Shown here piece after piece: positions 1 to 8,066 of a DNA stretch of 43,888 nt (position 1 is its first letter; the number at the start of each line of letters is the position of its first letter). The translations under genes were made by a program, and so were the position numbers. Source of the DNA: Hellea sp964472905 (GTDB taxonomy: Bacteria; Pseudomonadota; Alphaproteobacteria; Caulobacterales; Maricaulaceae); contig CAYYMI010000019.1 of NCBI GenBank assembly GCA_964472905.1, positions 1 through 43,888 on the forward strand, in the 5' to 3' direction. Below the pieces are notes generated by a model. That model worked only from the letters and a program-made list of their open reading frames with translations, was not told the origin of the DNA and did no database searches.

Positions 1-1
1 C

Positions 2-253
2 GCTGGAGGTTTTGGAACTGGCGTAGGCGGATTTGGTCCTGGTGCTGGAGGTTTTGGAACTGGCTCAGGTGGATTTGGTCCTGGCGCTGGAGGTTTTGGA
101 ACTGGCGTAGGTGGATTTGGTCCTGGCGCTGGAGGTTTTGGAGCTGGCGTAGGCGGATTTGGTCCCGGAGCTGGAGGTTTTGGAGCTGGCGTAGGCGGAT
201 TTGGTCCCGGAGCTGGCGGATTTGGAACTGGCGTAGGCGGTTTTGGCTCAGGT
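2..253 (+). repeat. 42-bp tandem repeat, six units, coding
   Basis: Units begin at 2, 44, 86, 128, 170 and 212. Each is 42 bp (14 codons) and starts with gctgg. The first five are nearly identical, with mainly Thr/Ala and Val/Ser codon changes; the sixth is more diverged. The array probably continues left of the window. Because 42 is a multiple of 3, changes in unit number keep the frame and only change the length of the glycine-rich segment. Confidence 0.95.
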
Positions 254-1162
254 GGATTTGGCGGTACGACAACACTTGGTGCAAATGCACCATTTGGGGC
301 GGCCACAACTCTGGGTGGAGCCACAACAGTTGGCACTCAATTCTCTAATGGTCAATTTGTTAATGGTGCAGGCGTGCAGACAATTCAGGGTGCGCCTATT
401 TTTGTCCCTCAACCTGTACCTCAATTTTTCGGCGTGCCACAATTGCGTGGTATCGGTGGCGTAGCGGCAGCATCACTTCCATTTGGACTTGGTCTCCACA
501 TTGGTAATGAATTCGGCATTGGTGGTCGTTTGCGTGATGCGAAGCCAAAAGGACCATCTGATGGCGGCGGTGGTGAAGCTGGAGCGATTGATGAATTTAG
601 TTTCAATGATGCCTTTGGTGACGTTCAATCGATTGGTGGTTCAGCTGAATATGACATTGGACGTAGCACGACATTGGTTGGTACAGCTAAATATGGTAGA
701 GCCAATGGCCGGACAGTAGATACGGGGAGCTTTACACCAGGACATTATGACCAACAAGGAAACTTTGTTCAGACGCCTAATTCAGTTACGCGTCAACTCA
801 GTGGTGAATTTGGAGATTTAGAAACTTTCACTCTAGAAGGTGGAGTCCGCCAATATGTTAGTGCTAACCCAGTGTTCCGTCCTTATGTTGGAGCGTCAGC
901 TGGCGCGGTACGTAACAATAGTGTAAATCTAAGACAAACTGATGATGCCGATGGATCGGTCTTTAATGACTTAGAATTTATCGAAAGTGGATGGAATCCA
1001 ACAGCTGCAGCAGTGGTTGGAACAGAAGTCGCTGTGGGTAAACGCGGCGCTATCGGTCTAGAATCAGGTATTCGCTGGACTGATAGTCTTAATACAGTTG
1101 ATCCTTCATCATCTGATCGTTGGTCAATTCCTCTGAAGCTTCGTGGACGCGTCGCTTTTTAA
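2..1162 (+). CDS. Gly-rich repeat outer-membrane beta-barrel protein (5' partial)
   Basis: The frame is open from the left edge, so the start and signal peptide lie outside the window; 386 codons are visible. Residues 1-84 are six 14-residue repeats of the GGFGTGVGGFGPGA type. A Thr/Gly/Pro-rich linker follows, then a C-terminal domain of alternating polar and hydrophobic strands ending in LRGRVAF. A terminal Phe is typical of proteins folded by the BAM machinery. The last 30 residues resemble those of the next gene (AIGLESGIRW against TIALESGVRY), so the two are probably paralogues. I infer a surface-exposed barrel with an N-terminal glycine-rich passenger or spacer. No enzyme motif is visible, and a function such as adhesion is only a guess. 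Confidence 0.75.
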   Translation, partial: AGGFGTGVGGFGPGAGGFGTGSGGFGPGAGGFGTGVGGFGPGAGGFGAGVGGFGPGAGGFGAGVGGFGPGAGGFGTGVGGFGSGGFGGTTTLGANAPFGAATTLGGATTVGTQFSNGQFVNGAGVQTIQGAPIFVPQPVPQFFGVPQLRGIGGVAAASLPFGLGLHIGNEFGIGGRLRDAKPKGPSDGGGGEAGAIDEFSFNDAFGDVQSIGGSAEYDIGRSTTLVGTAKYGRANGRTVDTGSFTPGHYDQQGNFVQTPNSVTRQLSGEFGDLETFTLEGGVRQYVSANPVFRPYVGASAGAVRNNSVNLRQTDDADGSVFNDLEFIESGWNPTAAAVVGTEVAVGKRGAIGLESGIRWTDSLNTVDPSSSDRWSIPLKLRGRVAF

Positions 1163-1191
1163 TTAACCAAATAAAAACTATAAATTTAGAA

Positions 1192-1219
1192 ACTCGGGCA
1201 TTTTGCCTGGGTTTTTTTT
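1192..1219 (+). terminator. Rho-independent terminator after the repeat barrel gene
   Basis: A 9-bp stem (arms 1192-1200 and 1204-1212, two G-U pairs) closes a TTT loop and runs into an unbroken T tract ending at 1219. It lies 30 nt after the stop codon at 1162. Confidence 0.85.
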
Positions 1220-1345
1220 ATATCTTTAAGAATATCCCTTAGAGGCATTCCCACAAATCGAGTTGGCCCTTTCATTGCAAGGCTTGCGTTCAATGAGTGA
1301 CGTTAGCGGCAATTGTGCCAATTCGGAACAACAGGGAATGGAAAT

Positions 1346-2200
1346 ATGCGTATCTTAATTTTAGGCGTGTCAGCAATCGCGCTCTCAGGGTGTTCTTGGT
1401 TAGGACTTGGGAATTCAAATGCTAAAAATAGCTACAATCATTATGCTAATAGCGGCAGCTATGGGTATAAGAGCCAAACAAATCGTGGTGGCTGTAATTC
1501 TGGCCAATGCTTAAGCCGGTGGAACATTGAGGCTGCTGTTGGACCGACATTTAATGTCGGGGGAACTGCCATTACTGGTAGCGATACACATGCAAGTAAT
1601 CCAGTAGCGATTAGGGATGTAAGTTTTTCTGAAGCTTATCGTCCAGGTGTACGTGGTGAGATCGGTGGATCTTATGCGTTGAATCCAAACCGTAAAATTA
1701 CTGGTAATGTCTTCTACGAAGAAGCAGAAAGCGATGGCGTATTAAATCTAGGTACCGTTGGTACAGCTGCGCCAAGAACGCTTTTTGGTTCATTATCGGA
1801 TTATGAAAGCTATGGCGCAGAAATTGGTTTACGTCAATATTTTGCTCCCCGTCGTGGCGGAGCGCTTGTTGGTAACATCCGTCCGTATGTCGAGGGGAAA
1901 CTCGGAGCAACCCGATTGAATGATGTAAGTCTGGAAGGCGCTAATCTTGAGGGTGATGCATTAGCCGCCAACATACCACTTTACAGAAGTAGTTGGGTAG
2001 GGTCAGCCGCAGGCCTTGTCGGCGTAGAAACTCCAATTGCGCGCCATGCGACTATCGCATTAGAGTCTGGTGTGCGTTATACGCAAAGTCCGCGTAGTGA
2101 TAACTCTCGTCTAGACGGATCTACGCTCTTTTCCGGCATTAATAATGGCGGCGGTCGCGTATCAATACCCGTCATGCTACGTGGACGCTATCGTTTCTAA
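1346..2200 (+). CDS. Lipoprotein with C-terminal beta-barrel-like domain
   Basis: A protein of 284 residues. I chose the ATG at 1346 because it gives a clean lipoprotein signal (MRILILGVSAIALSGC, lipobox LSGC with Cys16) and has AGGGA upstream; an in-frame start at 1313 would bury this signal. After a Ser/Asn/Gly-rich stretch the protein has strand-like segments and ends in MLRGRYRF, with a terminal Phe. The end matches the preceding gene closely, which indicates tandem paralogues that differ at the N-terminus (lipid anchor here, glycine repeats there). It is probably an outer-membrane protein. Its function is unknown. Confidence 0.75.
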   Translation: MRILILGVSAIALSGCSWLGLGNSNAKNSYNHYANSGSYGYKSQTNRGGCNSGQCLSRWNIEAAVGPTFNVGGTAITGSDTHASNPVAIRDVSFSEAYRPGVRGEIGGSYALNPNRKITGNVFYEEAESDGVLNLGTVGTAAPRTLFGSLSDYESYGAEIGLRQYFAPRRGGALVGNIRPYVEGKLGATRLNDVSLEGANLEGDALAANIPLYRSSWVGSAAGLVGVETPIARHATIALESGVRYTQSPRSDNSRLDGSTLFSGINNGGGRVSIPVMLRGRYRF

Positions 2201-2228
2201 ACTGAACTTAGATTGTTCAGAATTAATG

Positions 2229-2255
2229 ACCCTGGCTTTCGAGTCGGGGTTTTTT
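2229..2255 (+). terminator. Rho-independent terminator between convergent genes
   Basis: A 9-bp stem (2229-2237 with 2242-2250, two G-U pairs) closes a TTCG tetraloop and is followed by six T. It lies 28 nt after the barrel lipoprotein stop and 2 nt from the stop of the convergent DUF885 gene. Confidence 0.85.
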
Positions 2256-2257
2256 AT

Positions 2258-4111
2258 TTAAGGTTTTGAACTTTCTTCGAAAATCCATCGATCTATCTTG
2301 GCTTCGAGTAAATCTAATGGCATGCCGCCATCTTTAAGAACCACGTCATGGAAATCTCTAAGATCAAATTTGTTACCTAATGTGTCAGCCGCGCGTTTGC
2401 GGAGCTCGATGATTTTTAATTCACCTATTTTGTATGCTAAAGCCTGCCCAGGCCAGCTGATATAGCGTTCGACCTCTGTCTTGATATTATGTGGCGCAAG
2501 GGCTGAATTTTCAAAAAAGCAGGCTTCGGCTTGTTCGCGTGTCCAGCCTTTCCAATGCATACCCGTATCGACAACTAAACGGCAAGCACGCCACATTTCA
2601 TAAGTCAGTTGTCCAAATTTTTCATAAGGTGTTTTATAGATTCCCATTTCTCCAGCTAGTTTTTCGGCATATAGCCCCCATCCTTCACCAAAAGCATTCG
2701 GGTAAAGACTTTGCCGAAACCGTGATACATTTTTAAGCTCTTGTCCTAGAGATATTTGATGATGATGCCCTGGGACGCCCTCATGAGCTGTCAATGCAGG
2801 TAAGTTATAAAGGGGACGTTGTTTGAGGTCATAAGTATTTACGACATAATTTCCCGCGCGATGTTGTTCGGGATTGCCACCCCAATACCGACCTGTTGTG
2901 TAGTTAGGCGCAATTTCAGCAGGAACAGCCATGACCCCATACGATAGACGCGGAAGCGTTCCGAAAAATTCAGGCATTCTTCCGTCAATTTGTTTAGCTA
3001 TCCAAGCTGCTTCTTTGAGTAACTGTTCTTCGGAGGTTGCGTAAAATTGTGGATCAGTTCTCAAAAAATTGAGAAATTCTGCAAAGCTACCTTTAAACTC
3101 TAAACCTTGAATAATGTCATCCATTTCGGACCGGATGCGCGTAACTTCATCTAGGCCAATTTGATGGACGTCATCGGGAGAGAGATCGAGTGTTGTGAAA
3201 TACCGAACAAGCGCTCGGTAATATTCGCGGGCCTCAGGCGTGGTTCCAATTCCTGCAGTTTGGCGGGCTTTGGGTTGATATTCTTTGACCAGAAATTCTT
3301 TTAGATCTTTATAGGCTGGCAGCACAGAACTTGTAACAGCGGCCTTACCTAATGCGGTTAGCCTGACTTTATCATCGTCATTTATGGTATCTGGAAAAGA
3401 CTTGAAGGGCTTAAAGAAACTATGATTAATTGCGTCTCCCTCTCCGAGGTTTTCGACGACTTTAATGATGCCAGGCATTATCTCGGAAGACGCTGTCATA
3501 TTGGTTGCAATACCTCGGCGCATATTGGCCTTATGCTGCGCAAAATAAAACGGTAATTGAGAGAGCCGTGCGGCATAGGCCTCGTAATCATCGATAGTTT
3601 CGAAATTGGTTTGCCGCGATATGTAACTCATTTGATTGAAAAAACCGCTATCATTAGTAAATGGGATGCGGGCCTGATCAAACGGCATGAGGCGTTGTCG
3701 TTGCCGCAGGACAAATCCCAAAAGGTCATAATTAAGACGTTTCTCTCCTGACATAGGACGAGAGGACAGTGCTGCATGTCGGCGTATGAAACTGGTGGTA
3801 ATAGCTTCAAAACTTTTTGCGCCTTCTGGACTGACATTGGGTAACTGTCTGAGGGCTTGTCGGTCGCCTTCCTGACCCGCAGAAATCGGGTCTCCTGAAA
3901 TTTCAGCCTGCTCAAAATCTGCTATGAGGGCATCAAGCGTATCGTCAATCCGGCATTGCCGAATATCATCCACTATGATGACTGTTCCATTGGGACAGAA
4001 GGGAACAATCGTTTCAGGTGATGCTGTTTCGAGTATAGGAGATTGGCCTAATGCGATGTTGGGTAGTCCCACTAATGCACTGCCAAGCAGTAAGACATGT
4101 CTAATGTTCAT
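2258..4111 (-). CDS. DUF885 family secreted peptidase-like protein
   Basis: A protein of 617 residues with a Sec signal peptide (hydrophobic run at 5-20, ending ALGQ). The diagnostic motif is HEGVPGHHHQ at residues 443-452, the putative metal-binding signature of the DUF885 family, whose members are predicted zinc peptidases; other conserved family blocks lie around it (for example the PNAFGEGWGLYAEKL segment). Export to the periplasm is predicted. The gene stands alone: MaoC ends 114 bp upstream and an inverted repeat occupies that gap. The substrate is unknown. The family assignment is firm, and peptidase activity is inferred from the family. Confidence 0.85.
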   Translation of the reverse strand: MNIRHVLLLGSALVGLPNIALGQSPILETASPETIVPFCPNGTVIIVDDIRQCRIDDTLDALIADFEQAEISGDPISAGQEGDRQALRQLPNVSPEGAKSFEAITTSFIRRHAALSSRPMSGEKRLNYDLLGFVLRQRQRLMPFDQARIPFTNDSGFFNQMSYISRQTNFETIDDYEAYAARLSQLPFYFAQHKANMRRGIATNMTASSEIMPGIIKVVENLGEGDAINHSFFKPFKSFPDTINDDDKVRLTALGKAAVTSSVLPAYKDLKEFLVKEYQPKARQTAGIGTTPEAREYYRALVRYFTTLDLSPDDVHQIGLDEVTRIRSEMDDIIQGLEFKGSFAEFLNFLRTDPQFYATSEEQLLKEAAWIAKQIDGRMPEFFGTLPRLSYGVMAVPAEIAPNYTTGRYWGGNPEQHRAGNYVVNTYDLKQRPLYNLPALTAHEGVPGHHHQISLGQELKNVSRFRQSLYPNAFGEGWGLYAEKLAGEMGIYKTPYEKFGQLTYEMWRACRLVVDTGMHWKGWTREQAEACFFENSALAPHNIKTEVERYISWPGQALAYKIGELKIIELRKRAADTLGNKFDLRDFHDVVLKDGGMPLDLLEAKIDRWIFEESSKP

Positions 4112-4131
4112 CGCTCATTCCAATCGACTGA

Positions 4132-4163
4132 TTGTTCGCTTTACTGCGCGTAAAAGCGAACAA
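4132..4163. promoter_or_regulatory. Perfect 11-bp inverted repeat upstream of the DUF885 gene
   Basis: Arms TTGTTCGCTTT (4132-4142) and AAAGCGAACAA (4153-4163) flank a 10-nt spacer. The element lies 20 nt upstream of the DUF885 start and about 60 nt downstream of the maoC-like stop. No T tract follows it on either strand, so an operator or mRNA hairpin is at least as likely as a terminator. Confidence 0.5.
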
Positions 4164-4224
4164 CAAGTGAAATTGCGACAAGTGCACAGTAATTTGAAGA
4201 TTTTAAAAAGTGTATTGAAACCCT

Positions 4225-4698
4225 CTATACGGGTCTTTTATGTTGCAGTCCCGTCCGTTCACAACTGCAGACAAGCTCATCATGTTGGTTATAGGCGCGG
4301 TGTTCAAAGGTGACAATACCTTGTGTGGGGCGCGATTTAGACTCGCGTAGGGCAAGGACTTCGCTTTCGACGTTGATTGTATCGCCCGGAAATAGGGGCT
4401 TAGGAAAACGCACTTTATCAGTCGCCAGATTAGCGACGGCTGTGCCTTGGGTGGTGTCACCAACGGATATGCCGACAACAAGGCCGAGGGTGAAATAGCT
4501 ATTAATTAAAACTTTTCCGAACTCAGTTTTATTTTTGCAATACTCAGCATCCAAATGCAGTTGTGCGGGATTATGCGTAAGCGAGGTGAAAAGGATGTTG
4601 TCAGTTTCAGTTAAGGTTCGCCGTATAGGGTGTTGAAATATTTGACCTATTTCTAATTCATCAAACCATTTTCCGCCGACTATTTTGTCTGAAGACAT
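4225..4698 (-). CDS. MaoC-like hot-dog dehydratase
   Basis: A protein of 157 residues matching the MaoC/hot-dog hydratase family. It has the LTHNPAQLHLD motif near residues 40-50, where the family's catalytic Asp/Asn and His residues sit, and a second conserved block VRFPKPLFPGDTI. Its ATG overlaps the ivd stop by one base (TAATG), so it is translationally coupled to isovaleryl-CoA dehydrogenase. Family members hydrate trans-2-enoyl-CoA or mesaconyl-type CoA substrates. The context suggests a step in branched-chain acyl-CoA breakdown, but the actual substrate cannot be read from the sequence. Confidence 0.85.
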   Translation of the reverse strand: MSSDKIVGGKWFDELEIGQIFQHPIRRTLTETDNILFTSLTHNPAQLHLDAEYCKNKTEFGKVLINSYFTLGLVVGISVGDTTQGTAVANLATDKVRFPKPLFPGDTINVESEVLALRESKSRPTQGIVTFEHRAYNQHDELVCSCERTGLQHKRPV

Positions 4699-5867
4699 TA
4701 GGCTGTCTCCCCGAAGAGCTCTCGACCGATAAGCCAGCGGCGGATTTCTGAGGTCCCTGCGCCAATTTCCATGAGCTTGGCATCCCGCCAGAGCCTTCCT
4801 GTCGGGCTCTCATTGATATAGCCCATCCCGCCCAGCATCTGAATAGCGTCAGACGCCATTTGAGTTGATTTTTCCGCTGCGTATAAAATACAGCCCGCCG
4901 CATCTTTTCGGGTGGTCTCGCCGCGATCACATGCGGCCGCCACGGCGTAAACATAGGCGCGCGCGGTTGAAAGCGTGACATACATGTCGGCGAGCTTTCC
5001 CTGCATGAGCTGGAATGTGCCAATGGGTTTTCCAAATTGTTCACGCTCATGAATATAGGGCAGCACGACATCGAGGCAGGCCTGCATGATCCCGACGCTT
5101 AGCCCTGAGAGGACCACGCGCTCATAATCAAGGCCGCTCATCAGGATTTCCGCACCTTGGCCAACCTCACCGACAACATTGTCTTCGCCGACAAAGCAGT
5201 CTTCGAAAACCAACTCGCAGGTATCCGAGCCGCGCATGCCCAGCTTGTCCAGTTTTTGCGCTGTCGAAAACCCTTCCATATCAGGGGTGATGATAAAGGC
5301 GGTAATCCCTTTGGAGCCGCCAGTCGGGTCTGTCTTGGCATAGACAAATAATGTGTCCGCTTCGGGAGCATTGGTGATCCACATCTTATTACCGTTTAGC
5401 AGGTAGCCGCCTTGCGCCCCGTCTGCTTTGAGCTTCATCGAGACAACATCGGAACCAGCGCTAGGTTCGCTCATGGCAAGCGAGCCAACATGTTCTCCGC
5501 TCATAAGCTTGGGCAGGAATTTCGCCTTTTGCTCGGCATTACCCCAACGGCGAAGCTGATTGATACAAAGATTTGAATGCGCGCCATAAGACAGGCCCAC
5601 AGAGGCGGAGGCGCGGCTAATTTCTTCCAGCGCGATTGTATGCTCCAAATAGCCAAGACCCGTGCCGCCATCGTCTTCGGAGACCGTAATGCCGTGAAGC
5701 CCCAGTTCTCCCATCATCGGCCAGAGATGGCGCGGGAATTTATTATCACGGTCAATCTCGGCGGCAATCGGCGCGATATGTTCTTGGGCGAAGGCATGAA
5801 CGCTCTCTCGGATCATTTGCGTTTGCTCGGAATGTCCGAATTGAAGGGTCGGATATGTTGTGGTCAT
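4698..5867 (-). CDS. ivd: Isovaleryl-CoA dehydrogenase
   Basis: A protein of 389 residues from the ATG at 5867, which yields MTTTYPTLQFG as in homologues. It is an FAD enzyme oxidising isovaleryl-CoA to 3-methylcrotonyl-CoA in leucine degradation. Glu249 in GLDYERVVLSG occupies the unusual position of the catalytic base that is characteristic of isovaleryl-CoA dehydrogenases. Other acyl-CoA dehydrogenase blocks are present (AMSEPSAGSD, QMLGGMGY, GTSEIRR). An alternative in-frame ATG at 5909 is separated from the chosen start by a (CTTT)4 tract. The gene is followed by a coupled maoC-like gene and preceded by mccB-mccA after a 174-bp gap. Confidence 0.92.
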   Translation of the reverse strand: MTTTYPTLQFGHSEQTQMIRESVHAFAQEHIAPIAAEIDRDNKFPRHLWPMMGELGLHGITVSEDDGGTGLGYLEHTIALEEISRASASVGLSYGAHSNLCINQLRRWGNAEQKAKFLPKLMSGEHVGSLAMSEPSAGSDVVSMKLKADGAQGGYLLNGNKMWITNAPEADTLFVYAKTDPTGGSKGITAFIITPDMEGFSTAQKLDKLGMRGSDTCELVFEDCFVGEDNVVGEVGQGAEILMSGLDYERVVLSGLSVGIMQACLDVVLPYIHEREQFGKPIGTFQLMQGKLADMYVTLSTARAYVYAVAAACDRGETTRKDAAGCILYAAEKSTQMASDAIQMLGGMGYINESPTGRLWRDAKLMEIGAGTSEIRRWLIGRELFGETA

Positions 5868-5869
5868 AG

Positions 5870-5885
5870 CTTTCTTTCTTTCTTT
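5870..5885 (-). repeat. Tetranucleotide tract (CTTT)4 at the ivd ribosome-binding region
   Basis: Four perfect CTTT units (GAAA-type on the coding strand) lie directly upstream of the chosen ivd ATG and provide its only purine-rich stretch. They also separate it from an upstream in-frame ATG at 5909, so gain or loss of a unit would change the relation between the two starts. Confidence 0.6.
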
Positions 5886-5940
5886 ATCTGTCACACCGAC
5901 GCATGTCATTTTTGGCTTGTCAAATAATGACGGGCCCGGT

Positions 5941-5968
5941 GTCCATACCTGAATCTGTCAGTCCATAC
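5941..5968. promoter_or_regulatory. 8-bp direct repeat upstream of ivd
   Basis: GTCCATAC occurs at 5941-5948 and again at 5961-5968, a 20-bp spacing equal to about two helical turns. It lies in the mccA-ivd gap, where an ivd promoter would be expected. It may be a tandem regulator site or chance. Confidence 0.25.
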
Positions 5969-6041
5969 GAAGTCGCGTTTGTTGCAATATCTAGACATGG
6001 GTTCCGGGCGTCGCTATGCGCCGCGTCGGAAAGACCCAATA

Positions 6042-8066
6042 TTATTTATCTTTCTCTATCTCTTCCAAACTCAATAGCATTTCCCCGTCTGTGACAAGCG
6101 CGTCAGGGGCAGCGTTGACTTCGGCCACAACACCATCACGCGGGGCCTCTAGGGTCATTTCCATTTTCATCGCTTCCATAATGATAAGCGGGTCGCCAGC
6201 TTTGACCGCGTCGCCTGCCTTGGCATTCACAGCAATGATTTTTCCGGGCATGGGCGCGGTGAGCGCGTTGCTGGTGACAAGCGTAGAGCCCAAGCCGGGT
6301 AGGTAGCGAGGGATGAAATAAAATATATTTTTTCGCTGAATGACAACCCGCTGGTCTGTCACGCGGCCAACCCCATGACCCGCATGTGCGAGTGGATCAT
6401 AAGGAGACCCTTCGTACCAATCCAATCGTAGAACTTCATGCTCGACGTCATCGACGCGCGCGATCCACCCTGTTGACGTGGGGCTGATCCTAACCGGGAG
6501 AACCTCACCTCCCCGTATCAGCTGGACAACAGTTTCCGATCGGCGATTTAATCGGAACGCTGTTTGAGAGGACCAAGGATTGCTGTCGTTACTTTGCTTG
6601 TCTTCTAGCGCGGCTAAGATCGACGCAGCTGCAAGTGCATAGGCTTTCGCTGGGATAGGGGTTGGGGTTGTCAATTTTTCCATATCTCGATCAATTAATC
6701 CCGTATCAACCGATCCCAATTGGAAACTCTGATTTGCGAGTAGGGCCTTGAGGAACTCAAGGTTTGTCGTAGGACCTTCGACGTCGGAACGATTTAAATC
6801 GTTTGTGAGTTTGTCGATAACCCGCGTTCTATCGGGTGCGTGGGCGATGAGTTTGGCTATCATTGGATCGTAATGGATAGTCACGGTGTCGCCTTCAACT
6901 ACGCCAGTATCGATGCGGGCCGTCAGGGCCGCGTCATCGAGCCATTGGCGTACCGCAAAGTATTCCAACCGTCCCGCGCTTGGCCGGAAGTTCTCCGTTG
7001 GATCCTCTGCATAGAGCCTTGCTTCTACAGCATGACCGTCCATCTTGATATCTTTTTGCTTCGGGAGTTTCTCACCTTGCGCGACGCGGATTTGCAGCTC
7101 GACGAGATCAAGCCCCGTAATCATCTCTGTCACGGGGTGCTCGACTTGGAGGCGGGTATTCATTTCCATGAACCAGAAGCCGTCTTTGCGAAGCTTCCCA
7201 GACCCATCAACGATGAATTCCACCGTACCTGCGCCGACATAATCCACCGCCTTGGCGGCCTGAATGGCCGCGTCTGTCATGGCTTTGCGCACAGCCTCAG
7301 TCATGCCGGGGGCAGGGGCTTCTTCGATGACCTTTTGGTGGCGGCGTTGGAGCGAGCAATCGCGCTCAAACATATGGACGACATTACCGTGAGTGTCGCC
7401 AAAGACCTGCACCTCGATATGGCGCGGGCTTTGGATGTATTTCTCGATGAGGACATCGTCATTATTGAAACTAGATTTGGCTTCGCGTTGACATGAGGCG
7501 AGCATGGCGTCGAAATCTTCTTCGGCCTCAACCTTGCGCATGCCTTTACCGCCGCCGCCCGCCACCGCTTTGATAAGGACAGGATAGCCAATCATCCCCG
7601 CTTTAGCCTTGAGCAATTTGGGCGATTGATCTTTGCCGTGATAGCCAGGGGTGATGGGTACGCCCGCCTTATCCATGAGCTTCTTGGCCGCGTCTTTCAG
7701 ACCCATCGCTTCCATGCTTTCAGGGGCAGGGCCGATAAAGGTTATTTTGGCCTTTTGGCACGCCCGCACGAAATCAGGATTTTCCGATAAAAACCCATAG
7801 CCCGGATGGATGGCGTCCGCGCCAGTCTCTTTGGCGGCGGCTATGATTTTATCAATCACAAGATAGCTCTCTATCGCAGGAGAGGGGCCGATATGAACAG
7901 ACTCGTCTGCCATACGAACATGCAAAGCTTTGCGGTCAGCATCGGAATAAACCGCAACGGTCGCAATGCCCATTTTACGCGCGGTTTTGATGACGCGGCA
8001 CGCAATTTCACCGCGATTAGCTATCAGGATTTTTTTGATTTTATGTGTTGTCGTTTTTTTAGCCAT
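6042..8066 (-). CDS. mccA: Methylcrotonyl-CoA carboxylase, biotin-carrying alpha subunit
   Basis: A protein of 674 residues. An N-terminal biotin carboxylase domain (KKILIANRGEIACRV at 11-25, then an ATP-grasp region with GGGGKGMR and FMEMNTRLQVEHPVTE) is followed by a linker domain and a C-terminal biotinyl domain with EAMKMEM, biotin-Lys near 634. With mccB it carboxylates 3-methylcrotonyl-CoA to 3-methylglutaconyl-CoA. The start overlaps the mccB stop (TAATG). A propionyl- or geranyl-CoA carboxylase is possible by domain content alone, but the adjacent ivd and mccB favour MCC. Confidence 0.92.
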   Translation of the reverse strand: MAKKTTTHKIKKILIANRGEIACRVIKTARKMGIATVAVYSDADRKALHVRMADESVHIGPSPAIESYLVIDKIIAAAKETGADAIHPGYGFLSENPDFVRACQKAKITFIGPAPESMEAMGLKDAAKKLMDKAGVPITPGYHGKDQSPKLLKAKAGMIGYPVLIKAVAGGGGKGMRKVEAEEDFDAMLASCQREAKSSFNNDDVLIEKYIQSPRHIEVQVFGDTHGNVVHMFERDCSLQRRHQKVIEEAPAPGMTEAVRKAMTDAAIQAAKAVDYVGAGTVEFIVDGSGKLRKDGFWFMEMNTRLQVEHPVTEMITGLDLVELQIRVAQGEKLPKQKDIKMDGHAVEARLYAEDPTENFRPSAGRLEYFAVRQWLDDAALTARIDTGVVEGDTVTIHYDPMIAKLIAHAPDRTRVIDKLTNDLNRSDVEGPTTNLEFLKALLANQSFQLGSVDTGLIDRDMEKLTTPTPIPAKAYALAAASILAALEDKQSNDSNPWSSQTAFRLNRRSETVVQLIRGGEVLPVRISPTSTGWIARVDDVEHEVLRLDWYEGSPYDPLAHAGHGVGRVTDQRVVIQRKNIFYFIPRYLPGLGSTLVTSNALTAPMPGKIIAVNAKAGDAVKAGDPLIIMEAMKMEMTLEAPRDGVVAEVNAAPDALVTDGEMLLSLEEIEKDK

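Noticed and set aside
1..253. 42-bp repeats as a CRISPR array or non-coding satellite
   Set aside because: Units are directly contiguous without spacers, in frame, and encode a continuous glycine-rich segment.
3924..4313. Plus-strand frame across the DUF885 start and the maoC-like 3' end
   Set aside because: It overlaps two well-supported genes and has no recognisable domain.
6840..7496. 218-codon plus-strand frame inside mccA
   Set aside because: It lies wholly within conserved biotin carboxylase sequence on the other strand and shows no family features or ribosome-binding site.
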